Under the pieces are notes generated by a model. That model was given only the letters and a program-made list of their open reading frames with translations, searched no databases and was not told the DNA's origin. Source: a virus. From it: a DNA stretch of 28,048 nucleotides. Below, piece after piece: positions 13,276-20,761 of the stretch. The stretch is from the IMG/VR virus record IMGVR_UViG_3300037493_005126, positions 1 to 28,048 of that record; one strand, 5' to 3'. The stretch's first letter is position 1. Each line of letters starts with the position of its first letter. The translations under genes and the position numbers were made by a program.

Positions 13276-13674
13276 TTACATCCAAGTTACAATTGATTGA
13301 CCAATATAATTATTAAACCTATTATAACTATCTGCTCTTTGAATTGATTGTTCTGACATTGAATCAATTGATATTTCATTATCAGCAATAACATCAATGA
13401 AGAAGTCTGCTTCGCCTATAGCACCTTGAAATGATGAATCAACATATTCACCTGTTGTAGGGTTAACTAATGTTTCATTGGTTGCTTTTAATGTAAAAAT
13501 ATAATCAGGAATTAAATGATATTCAATTCCATTTTTAAAATGTTTAATTAAAACATTTAAATTTACATATTTTTGGTCAGATGGTCTATGCTCATCAGTT
13601 TGGATTCCTGCTCTACCTGCTTTTCTTGTGATAGTTGAATCTAATGGGTGGTTTGATATGTTGTATAGTTTCAT
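13276..13674 (-). CDS. Conserved-type hypothetical virion-module protein
   Basis: The 132 residues start MKLYNISNHPLD and contain no membrane segment. The middle has ADFFIDVIADNEISID, and the C-terminus is polar (RFNNYIGQSIVTWM). I recognise no family. Its position between the lectin-like protein and the portal suggests a small virion or assembly protein. It starts 10 nt after the previous gene and is separated from the portal by 28 nt that contain an ACTTTATA box. Confidence 0.65.
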   Translation of the reverse strand: MKLYNISNHPLDSTITRKAGRAGIQTDEHRPSDQKYVNLNVLIKHFKNGIEYHLIPDYIFTLKATNETLVNPTTGEYVDSSFQGAIGEADFFIDVIADNEISIDSMSEQSIQRADSYNRFNNYIGQSIVTWM

Positions 13675-13684
13675 TGTATTTTAT

Positions 13685-14584
13685 TTATCTTAAATTATAT
13701 TTTATTCTATAATATTGGTGTAATCTATTAACTTCATCATCTGTTAATGTTGTATTTGTACTTATTACAATATCTAAATATTCAGTATTAACTGATGTTT
13801 TTACTGTTTGTGCTGATGCTGTAAGAAATCCTAAAAAAAATCTACCATTATTACCTGTAGTATTTGCAACAAGTGGAAATATATTAGTAATTAATGTACC
13901 TGTATATTTTAAATTATTAAATGTTAAAGTATAGGTATTATTTGAATTAATAACAAGTGTAAAATAATGATATCTTTGTCCTGAAATAATTGGTATTGCA
14001 ATACTAGTAACTTGAGCTGTACTTACTGAAATATTAAAAGTTAATAATATTGAACTAGTTTCTGCAATATAAATAACACATTTATTTGCAATAAATCCAC
14101 CAATAATTGTACTAAAACCACCACCACCACCATGTGTTCTGTAAGCTGAACTAACTGTAATTGCTGAAGTTGCACCTGTAGTTGTATTAGCACTAATACT
14201 GCCTAATGGACCTGTTCCTGAATTAAATAGACCACCTGTAAAACTAACAATATTTGAGTTTTTATTTGTATTTAAATTATTTGGTTTAAAAGCTAATACT
14301 TGGTCAGTTGATGTTAGACTTGTTTGTGATGGATATAGTGATGTTAAGTCATAATTTCTATTAGTACCTTTATTTCTAACATATCTAATTATATCATTTG
14401 TGGCTGAAACATTTGTAGTTGCTGCTGTATTTGTAAATAATACACTTGTATCATTAAAATCATACCATATTGTTAATCCTGTTCCAAGTATTTGTGATGG
14501 ATTTGAAATTAATGTTGGAGCAGATGCTGCACCACCACCACCTCCTAAACTTGATATAAGATTTCCTGCTATGTCTCTTAACAT
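13685..14584 (-). CDS. Lectin-like (concanavalin/LamG-type) putative receptor-binding protein
   Basis: The 299 residues have a Gly/Ala-rich start (LGGGGGAAS), then TLISNPSQILGTGLTIWYDFNDTSVLF, the W-Y-D-x-x-D-x-S motif that opens LamG/concanavalin-like lectin domains in phage and host proteins. The remaining beta-rich sequence is heavy in Thr, Ser and Asn, and ends LHQYYRIKYNL, where such domains usually close (helix-Y-L-x-x-K/R). It is likely a surface-binding protein. Its ATG overlaps the fibre gene's stop by 1 nt (TAATG), so the two are co-translated, as adhesin pairs often are. Confidence 0.65.
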   Translation of the reverse strand: MLRDIAGNLISSLGGGGGAASAPTLISNPSQILGTGLTIWYDFNDTSVLFTNTAATTNVSATNDIIRYVRNKGTNRNYDLTSLYPSQTSLTSTDQVLAFKPNNLNTNKNSNIVSFTGGLFNSGTGPLGSISANTTTGATSAITVSSAYRTHGGGGGFSTIIGGFIANKCVIYIAETSSILLTFNISVSTAQVTSIAIPIISGQRYHYFTLVINSNNTYTLTFNNLKYTGTLITNIFPLVANTTGNNGRFFLGFLTASAQTVKTSVNTEYLDIVISTNTTLTDDEVNRLHQYYRIKYNLR

Positions 14585-16911
14585 TAATTTAAATATTCTA
14601 GTGTTGCTTCATTTATTGTTATGATATTATTTGCACTTGCTGTTCCAAATTGAAATGTAAAATCAAATGCTTTATCAGTTGTTGTATCAATTGTTAATGA
14701 ACCTAAGTTATTTAAACCAACAATATTTTGTTGATTTGATAATAATGATGTATGGTCAGTTTGCATATATCCACCACCAATAACTGTTCCTGATGCACCT
14801 TGAGTTCTAATTGTAAATGAAGATTCAATATAAAAATTATTAGGTGCAGAAATACTATTATGTAAATTAAATCCTGATACTGATGCAACAACCAATGAAC
14901 CTAGTTTTAATCTTGCAGTTAAGACACCTGCACTTGAATCTGTAGCTATTGTTCCATTAGCAGTAAATCTAAACTTTTTACCTGCAACTAATTGTGGTGA
15001 AGTAGGATTAGAAGATGCATTCAATATATTACTACCTACTAATTGAGTTCCACCTGTTGGAATTATTGATGTTTCAGTTGTTGTATTAGTAATTGTTGTA
15101 GATGTAATTACATTAAATAAACCAAATGATACTATACTAGCTGATGCACTTATTGAACCACTTGAATCTGCTTGAACTACTCTATTATTTGATGTACCTG
15201 TTAAAGTAGTATTATTATCTTTAAAAATAAATTCAGTTGATATATTACTTTTATAAAATTTTAATGTATTACCTGATGTTAAATACCAAACTGAACCATC
15301 TATTGCACCTGTATAATCGGTTGCTGTTTTATTAAATCTTAAAGGTGCAATACTTGCTGATTGTGCTTGAATTTGTAATCTTGCAGTTGCTACACCACCT
15401 ACACCACCTATTCCAATACCTCCAATAGTTTGTTCTATTTGAATATTGGCATTAGTAGTCATATTACCTGAACCATCTGTCACCAACATCCTATTTGCTG
15501 TTCTAGCTGCTGCAACAGGTCTAACAATAGCTAAAGAACCTACACTAGTAGCTTCAAAACCATTTGAACCTGATATTGACCTAAATGTTAATGTATCTGT
15601 TGTTGCTGATTGATATATTGCAATACCACCACCTGCTGATGTTGCACCTGTAACTGTACCTGTTCCACCTGTTGAAGAAATTGTAATTGTACCATTTGAA
15701 TCAGTTATACTAACATTTGAACCTGCTAATAAACTTTTTTGAACAATATTATTATTTACTACTGTTCCCGATAAAAGTAATCTATTACCTGTACCTGCTG
15801 AAGTTACACCTGTTACACCACCACCTGATGTACCTGTTAATGTACCAAATTCAAAACCTGTTCCACTATTATTTACTTTAATAAATTCATTTGGTCTTGA
15901 TGTAATATCACCTACAGTTACAAAATAACCATCTGTACTACCTGTAGGTTTAATAATATCTAAAGTTGATGAACCTGTAGTAGCACCAAATAATAAAGGT
16001 CTAATTTGTAATGAAGTTAAGTTTAAATCATCAAATATTATTGATTCAGGAAATATAGTAGTTTTATTAAGTATATCAATACCTGATACTTTAACCATAG
16101 CACCATCACCTGACAAAGCAATAGTAGGTGCAGTACCAATAATATCAATTTTAGCTTCATTCTGAGCATTTTCATTGATTGTATATACACCTGTTATAGT
16201 ATCACCTGTATTTTTAACAAAATTACCTTCTAAATTAAAATATTCCCAACCATTAGCACTTGAATTTACTCTAACATAATTACCACCTTCACCATTAGGA
16301 TTTGGAGCAATAACCATATAACCATCAGGTAATGTATCAAATATATTTATTAGAGATTCTGCTTGAACTTGTGGTGAATATTGAAGTCTTGTTTTAACAG
16401 AATTATAATCATCCCTAAAATCAATACTATTTATAAAAAGTTCAAGTGAATTAGTATCAGTACCATCTTGAAGTCTTAAATTATTTGAATTAGTAATTAC
16501 TATATCACCTGTAATTGGTGAACCTGATGCTGTTCCTGATAATGGAACAAAATCACCTGATGTAAATCCTGTTAAATCAGATATAAGTGCTAGATTACCA
16601 TTTATTCTTGGAAGTATTACAGTATTACTTTGACCTGATACTTGATTAATTATTTTAGTACTTCCTTGTTCATCTTGATTATTAAAGGTTATACTGCCAC
16701 CTGATATTTGAACAAAATCATTATTTGGTGTTGCAAAATCAATAAAAGTTGTTGGACCTGTAACAGTACCACCACTTAAAGGTAAATAATCACCTGATAC
16801 AGTTCCACCTGTTGGAAAATTATCTTCAATTGCTTGTAAATTTTGATTTACTCTTGTAAATGCTTGACCAACATTTTGACCACCTGTTATTGCTGTAAAT
16901 ATATATGCCAT
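14584..16911 (-). CDS. Tail fibre protein
   Basis: The 775-residue protein begins AYIFTAITGGQNVGQAFTRVNQNLQAIEDNF, a common fibre start, and then has repeated units of the YLPLSGGTVTG type (about residues 41-51, 121-135 and 231-243), which form triple-helical shafts in tail fibres. A long middle region rich in Gly, Thr and Ser follows (GTSGGGVTGVTSAGTG and similar). The last 170 residues resemble a receptor-binding beta domain with KFRFTANGTIATDS, LTARLKLGSLVVASV, FTIRTQGASGTVIGGG and FQFGTASANN. An ACTTTATA box lies 8 nt before its ATG. Confidence 0.85.
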   Translation of the reverse strand: MAYIFTAITGGQNVGQAFTRVNQNLQAIEDNFPTGGTVSGDYLPLSGGTVTGPTTFIDFATPNNDFVQISGGSITFNNQDEQGSTKIINQVSGQSNTVILPRINGNLALISDLTGFTSGDFVPLSGTASGSPITGDIVITNSNNLRLQDGTDTNSLELFINSIDFRDDYNSVKTRLQYSPQVQAESLINIFDTLPDGYMVIAPNPNGEGGNYVRVNSSANGWEYFNLEGNFVKNTGDTITGVYTINENAQNEAKIDIIGTAPTIALSGDGAMVKVSGIDILNKTTIFPESIIFDDLNLTSLQIRPLLFGATTGSSTLDIIKPTGSTDGYFVTVGDITSRPNEFIKVNNSGTGFEFGTLTGTSGGGVTGVTSAGTGNRLLLSGTVVNNNIVQKSLLAGSNVSITDSNGTITISSTGGTGTVTGATSAGGGIAIYQSATTDTLTFRSISGSNGFEATSVGSLAIVRPVAAARTANRMLVTDGSGNMTTNANIQIEQTIGGIGIGGVGGVATARLQIQAQSASIAPLRFNKTATDYTGAIDGSVWYLTSGNTLKFYKSNISTEFIFKDNNTTLTGTSNNRVVQADSSGSISASASIVSFGLFNVITSTTITNTTTETSIIPTGGTQLVGSNILNASSNPTSPQLVAGKKFRFTANGTIATDSSAGVLTARLKLGSLVVASVSGFNLHNSISAPNNFYIESSFTIRTQGASGTVIGGGYMQTDHTSLLSNQQNIVGLNNLGSLTIDTTTDKAFDFTFQFGTASANNIITINEATLEYLN

Positions 16912-16919
16912 ATTATTTA

Positions 16920-16927
16920 TATAAAGT
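16920..16927 (-). promoter_or_regulatory. ACTTTATA box, 8 nt before the tail-fibre ATG
   Basis: The context is ACTTTATATAAATAATATG, with a longer spacer than most copies. Confidence 0.6.
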
Positions 16928-16932
16928 TATTT

Positions 16933-17520
16933 TTAAATCCATCCATCATAATCTTCAACAATACATGTAATTGTTAATGCATTTGCTTGAATTGAAGTTA
17001 ATGCTAAATCATCATAGTATTCTGCACATTCATTAATTGGTGGAAATATTGGAATTGGTAAATTATTTGTAATATATAAATAATAATTAAAATCAACTTG
17101 ATATATTGATTTATTCTTTGTTGATAATTGTTTTATTATAAATCCATTACCTGTATATTGTTCAATAAATTGAGTATTAGTTGATGAATCAAGAAAATAA
17201 ACTTCATTATTTTTAGTTACAATTAAAAAACTATATTCAGTATCCTTTAATTTAGATAATTCAATTTTATTCAAATAATCAATATATGGTACTTCAAAAT
17301 CTAAAACTGATTGTTCAATACTATTTGATAAATTTGAAGATATTTTAGCATTGGAAAACCTAATCTTATACCATGACATTGGATAAATATCAGTTATAAT
17401 ATTATTATTAATTATAATATCAGCATTTTTTGAATATCCAACATAAAGTTCTTTAATACCTGATAAATAAAATTTACATAATTGTACTAAATTAAGACCG
17501 CAAGTTTTTGTTATTAACAT
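16933..17520 (-). CDS. Tail-tube-like protein, third member of a tandem family
   Basis: The 195 residues are related to the two genes upstream in transcription: an N-terminal Cys, then LCKFYLSGIKELYVGYSKN, matching ECEYFLAGISKVYVANF in the first copy and NCIFILNEVSKFYIADY in the second. Later common features are a TDIYPMSW segment (compare VDIYTNLNW) and FLIVTKNNEVYFLD (compare FILFIDKNDNCWVD). It carries a Pro-rich insert (IPIFPPINE) and a C-terminal TITCIVEDYDGWI extension. It starts 1 nt after the second copy's stop. It is probably a tail tube, tail-tip or decoration variant. Confidence 0.65.
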   Translation of the reverse strand: MLITKTCGLNLVQLCKFYLSGIKELYVGYSKNADIIINNNIITDIYPMSWYKIRFSNAKISSNLSNSIEQSVLDFEVPYIDYLNKIELSKLKDTEYSFLIVTKNNEVYFLDSSTNTQFIEQYTGNGFIIKQLSTKNKSIYQVDFNYYLYITNNLPIPIFPPINECAEYYDDLALTSIQANALTITCIVEDYDGWI

Positions 17521-17521
17521 A

Positions 17522-18007
17522 TTAAAGATTATTGAATGTAAAATAATTATTATCTATTTGTTTAATATTATAAGGTGATGTTTTGATTAAATCAAATGAT
17601 AGATTATTGTTTTCATTTGATATCTCAAAATTTATATTTGCAAATCTATATTGATTATCATGTGGCATTACACCATCAACCCAACAATTATCATTTTTAT
17701 CAATAAAAAGAATAAAGAATTTTCTTCTCTCATTTAAATACAATGTTAATTCATTTGAAATTTCTGATATTGACAACTTAACTGCTGTTGAATATAGTTC
17801 ATCTACAATTGAATAATCTGTTTGAATAGTAATTGTATTAAAATTAATATCAATCCAATTTAAATTTGTATAAATATCAACTATTTTATCTGTTTCAATG
17901 TCATGATTAACTTCAATTGATGATGTATAATCAGCAATATAAAATTTACTTACTTCATTGAGAATAAAAATACAATTTTCAATATCTTGATTTATAAAGC
18001 AACTCAT
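17522..18007 (-). CDS. Tail-tube-like protein, second member of a tandem family
   Basis: The 161 residues share the family pattern of a Cys near the N-terminus followed by a CIFILNEVSKFYIADY segment. It is more AT-biased and has less Ala and Gly than the first copy, suggesting divergence or lower expression. Unlike the first copy it lies behind a terminator (18025-18056) and starts with an ACTTTATA box 5 nt upstream of its ATG. Function as a tail protein is inferred from its relatives and neighbours. Confidence 0.6.
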   Translation of the reverse strand: MSCFINQDIENCIFILNEVSKFYIADYTSSIEVNHDIETDKIVDIYTNLNWIDINFNTITIQTDYSIVDELYSTAVKLSISEISNELTLYLNERRKFFILFIDKNDNCWVDGVMPHDNQYRFANINFEISNENNNLSFDLIKTSPYNIKQIDNNYFTFNNL

Positions 18008-18012
18008 ATCAA

Positions 18013-18020
18013 TATAAAGT
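18013..18020 (-). promoter_or_regulatory. ACTTTATA box, 5 nt before the ATG at 18007
   Basis: The context is ACTTTATATTGATATG. It starts 4 nt after the T tract of the strong terminator at 18024-18056. Confidence 0.7.
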
Positions 18021-18023
18021 AAT

Positions 18024-18056
18024 TAAAAAAAAAGGGATGTACCATTGATACATCCC
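18024..18056 (-). terminator. Strong Rho-independent terminator after the tail-tube gene
   Basis: An 8-bp stem (GGGATGTA at 18034-18041 with TACATCCC at 18049-18056), 7-nt loop and nine T residues on the minus strand (18033-18025). It lies right after the gene ending at 18082 and only 5 nt before the ACTTTATA box of the next gene. Confidence 0.9.
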
Positions 18057-18081
18057 AATTTCATTAATAAGAATCCAATTT

Positions 18082-18585
18082 TTAAGGTGCTAAAGGTGGA
18101 GTAACTCCTGTTCCAAGAATCAATTCCAATTTCTTACCTACACCTGTCAATGTTACTGTGAATCCTGCAACATCACCTGCTGCTGCTCCTGTGTTGAAAC
18201 TCAATACAGTTGCTTCAAGACCACCATCAGAACCAAACACTACACTTGCACCACCTTTAGTCTCAACAATAACTGTAACTTTTGCCAATCCAAGATTTTC
18301 AAGAGTTTCAATAGCTGCTGCTGAAGTACTATCATTTGAGAAGTTTACAGTTTGAAGGAAATACCTTCTACCATTTGCAACCTGCATCTCTGAAGCTGCT
18401 GAAGCTGTTTCAGGGTTAGTATCAAATACATAGAATCCTGAAGCACCTGAAGTAATACCTGTTACAGTACTTCCACTATCAACACCATAAGTGATATCTG
18501 CAAAATTTGCAACATACACCTTGCTAATACCTGCTAAGAAGTATTCACATTCTCTAACTAAACCTGCATCAATTAAACATGCCAT
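18082..18585 (-). CDS. Putative major tail tube protein
   Basis: The 167-residue protein starts MACLIDAG at 18585; an upstream ATG at 18633 would add a lysine-rich stretch overlapping the hairpin after the capsid gene and is unlikely. The sequence begins with Cys and ECEYFLAGISKVYVANFADI, which I know from small structural proteins next to capsid genes in Bacteroidota phages, then Ala/Gly/Thr-rich beta-like sequence, fitting a tail tube protein (about 150-200 aa). Codon use is less AT-rich than in its two relatives. It is bracketed by a hairpin behind the capsid gene and a strong terminator after its own stop, so capsid and tube form a high-expression cassette. Confidence 0.65.
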   Translation of the reverse strand: MACLIDAGLVRECEYFLAGISKVYVANFADITYGVDSGSTVTGITSGASGFYVFDTNPETASAASEMQVANGRRYFLQTVNFSNDSTSAAAIETLENLGLAKVTVIVETKGGASVVFGSDGGLEATVLSFNTGAAAGDVAGFTVTLTGVGKKLELILGTGVTPPLAP

Positions 18586-18621
18586 AATTTTATATTTTTT
18601 TTTTAATTTTTTATTATTAAT

Positions 18622-18645
18622 GGGGAGAACCATTACATTCTCCCC
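18622..18645 (-). repeat. GC-rich hairpin after the capsid gene
   Basis: GGGGAGAA (18622-18629) pairs with TTCTCCCC (18638-18645) over 8 bp with an 8-nt loop. There is no proper T run on the minus strand (ATTAATAATAAAA follows), so it may be a leaky terminator or a 3' stabiliser between capsid and tube mRNAs. Confidence 0.65.
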
Positions 18646-18657
18646 AAATTTATTGTT

Positions 18658-19581
18658 TTAGTTAAGTACTACTACAGCAGCAGAGTCAGCATAATTCGCA
18701 TCAATGCGATAATCCATGCGAATGCGATACTTTCTATCAGCAGTTGTAGTTCTCATATCAATAACTGATACTGAGTTGCTATCTGATTCAAGGTCAGTTC
18801 CTAAGAACAAGTTAGAAGCAGCAGATGCAAAACCTTGATTTTGACCTAAACCAACTACAGGAACAACTTCTACTCTATCATCAAAATAAAGTTTAGTTCC
18901 GATTGATGCAGGGTCAGTACTTCTAAGACCTGAATAGATTCCTAAAGCACCTAATGCTTGAGAATAGAAACCATAAGCCTTATTTGAAATAAAGATTTTA
19001 ACATCATTGTTAGATTTAGCACCATCAGACAATGCATCATATACAGCAGTAATAGCTGAGATAACATTAGCAGCAGTAATTGTGCTTGAAGTTACTTTTG
19101 TAGTACCTGAATCAGCTTTTGCTCTTGTATAGAAACCATTTACTTGAGTTGTACCTGTTCCTACAAAGATTTGAGTATCAATCTGAGCAGAAGCCTTTTT
19201 TGCAACATGGTTTGCAATAAAATCAGCAAGAGTTGGAACAACTTCAGAGTTATTCATACCTGCTTGCATCAAAGATGCTTGCCACATTTGCTCTAAGCTA
19301 GAGATACATGCTTCTTCCATAACTGAGAAAGAAACAGGAGCAAGAACTCTATCAACAAAAGTGATAGAAGCACCATCAACAAAATCACAAGAAGCTGCTT
19401 GAATCAAACCTGAATCAGAAGACCCATAAGTGATATTCAAAGTCTCTTTAATACCTGTGAAAATATTACCAACATAATTACCTTGTAGCATTTTGCCACC
19501 CATAATCATTTCTGACAAAATGATTCCTGCTTCACCTTTTTTGTAGTCTACACCTGAGACATTAATATTAAATTTTTCCAT
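18658..19581 (-). CDS. Major capsid protein
   Basis: The 307-residue protein has the composition of HK97-fold capsids: a helical N-arm, GSSDSGLIQAASCDFVDGASITFVDRVLAPVSFSVMEEAC, a long helix region (EACISSLEQMWQASLMQAGMNN, then TLADFIANHVAKKASAQID, the spine-helix-like element), a central beta/loop part with TQIFVGTGTTQVNGFY, and a P-domain-like C-terminus (KYRIRMDYRIDANYADSAAVVVL). It follows the protease, HAD and scaffold genes in the usual order. A hairpin follows its stop codon and its codons are less AT-biased than the window average, both fitting high expression. No cleavage site is obvious by eye. Confidence 0.85.
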   Translation of the reverse strand: MEKFNINVSGVDYKKGEAGIILSEMIMGGKMLQGNYVGNIFTGIKETLNITYGSSDSGLIQAASCDFVDGASITFVDRVLAPVSFSVMEEACISSLEQMWQASLMQAGMNNSEVVPTLADFIANHVAKKASAQIDTQIFVGTGTTQVNGFYTRAKADSGTTKVTSSTITAANVISAITAVYDALSDGAKSNNDVKIFISNKAYGFYSQALGALGIYSGLRSTDPASIGTKLYFDDRVEVVPVVGLGQNQGFASAASNLFLGTDLESDSNSVSVIDMRTTTADRKYRIRMDYRIDANYADSAAVVVLN

Positions 19582-19590
19582 TTTTTTATT

Positions 19591-20082
19591 TTAATTTTTG
19601 TATTTTTCTTTTAATTGTTTTTGTACTGCTTGTAATTTAGTTAAAGGTTTATCAACTATAACTTTTTCAACAGATTTGAATTTTTCAACTGAAGTTTTTA
19701 AAAGGACTTCATACTTTGCATTTAACTCTTCAAATTTTGAAGTTAACTCAGTAACTTTTGATTCAAGAGCAATCTTTTGTTCCAATGAGAATTGTTCACT
19801 TGGTACTACTTCAGCAGCGATTTCTTCAGCAGGTGCTTCAGCAGGTGTTTCAACTTGTGGTTGAACAACACCTTCAGGGCCAACTACTAAATCAGAACCA
19901 TCCATCAACTTGTATGTACCTTCAGCTAACACTTCCATTGTACCATCTTCTAACATCTTTGATGCAACCATTGTTGTATCATCAATTTCCACCATTGTAC
20001 CATCCTCTAAAGTTAACTCAGATAAATAAGTTTTACTTTGGAAGACAAATTCAACTAGACTTTTAATAAAATTGTTTTTCAT
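19591..20082 (-). CDS. Putative capsid scaffold protein
   Basis: The 163-residue protein is directly upstream of the major capsid gene (9-nt gap). It begins with a beta-like segment with repeated EDGT motifs (LEDGTMVEIDD, LEDGTMEVLAEGTYKLMDGS), has a Pro/Ala/Glu linker (TPAEAPAEEIAAE), then a long coiled coil (LEQKIALESKVTELTSKFEELNAKYEVLLKTS) and a basic C-terminus (QAVQKQLKEKYKN). Coiled coil plus basic C-terminal tail is the hallmark of scaffolds, the basic end binding the capsid protein. The EDGT module is frequent in Bacteroidota phage genes of this position. Confidence 0.75.
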   Translation of the reverse strand: MKNNFIKSLVEFVFQSKTYLSELTLEDGTMVEIDDTTMVASKMLEDGTMEVLAEGTYKLMDGSDLVVGPEGVVQPQVETPAEAPAEEIAAEVVPSEQFSLEQKIALESKVTELTSKFEELNAKYEVLLKTSVEKFKSVEKVIVDKPLTKLQAVQKQLKEKYKN

Positions 20083-20134
20083 TTGTTTGTATATTATTAT
20101 AAATTATTATTGTTTGTTTTTTCTGCTTTTTTAT

Positions 20135-20761
20135 TTAAAGATTTATTCCTCTTATTGATAGATTTCTCAATTTATCAATAACTGCTTTATTATTATCATA
20201 GTGTGTATCTATATTTAGTGCAGCAATCTTATAAACTTTTCTATTATTTGAACCTGTTGCAAATACTCTATCACTTGGAATACCAAGTTTTTTTGCCAAT
20301 GGTAACATAGTTATTTTACTTTGTCTTGCTGATACAATATAAACATCATCACCTCTTGCAATTCTTTCTCTTGCAATCTGTTGAATTCTTGGATTTGTCA
20401 ATGTACCATCAAAATCAAAACTAATTTTTCTGAATTTCTCCATATCAAATAGATTTAATTCTTTTAATTTTGATTCTGCCCATCTTTTACCTGCTAAACC
20501 ACCCCATAATAAATAACTGATTGTACCACATGCTTCAGTATCATCAGGATTATAATAAACTTCTGCTCTTGATAGATAAGAATACATTCTTTTAATAGTT
20601 TGAACAGATATTTTTTCTTTATTAGCTAATTGTTGTCCTCTAACTTTACCAACTAAAGTAGCACAACCATTTCTTACTTTAGAATTAAGTTCAATACCTC
20701 TCTTAGCATTGTTACTTACTGCATCAGGATAATCATTATATGTTTCAAATTTATCTTTCAT
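20135..20761 (-). CDS. Capsid-module protein fused to a HAD-like domain
   Basis: Two parts are visible in 208 residues. Residues 1-103 form a helical module (FETYNDYPDAVSNNAKRGIEL, GCATLVGKVRGQQLANKEKIS, YLLWGGLAGKRWAESKL) that is common in Bacteroidota-phage capsid gene clusters next to the protease and is of unclear function. Residues 104-208 are HAD-superfamily-like: DFDGT at 116-120 with the two acidic residues of motif I, then VYIVSARQSK (motif II with Ser) and LGIPSDRVFATGSNNRKVYKI, THYDNN (acidic end). I chose the ATG at 20761 (11-nt overlap with the protease gene); an ATG at 20809 would overlap by 59 nt. The substrate of the HAD part is unknown. Confidence 0.75.
   Translation of the reverse strand: MKDKFETYNDYPDAVSNNAKRGIELNSKVRNGCATLVGKVRGQQLANKEKISVQTIKRMYSYLSRAEVYYNPDDTEACGTISYLLWGGLAGKRWAESKLKELNLFDMEKFRKISFDFDGTLTNPRIQQIARERIARGDDVYIVSARQSKITMLPLAKKLGIPSDRVFATGSNNRKVYKIAALNIDTHYDNNKAVIDKLRNLSIRGINL

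Noticed and set aside
17509-17530. A ninth ACTTTATA box before the gene at 17520
   Set aside because: Only a partial CTTTAATATG is present with altered bases and spacing, so I did not count it.
19758-20066. Plus-strand ORF of 102 codons inside the scaffold gene
   Set aside because: It is antisense to the scaffold gene, and its Leu/Gln/His-rich sequence follows from the reverse of Pro/Glu/Thr-rich codons.
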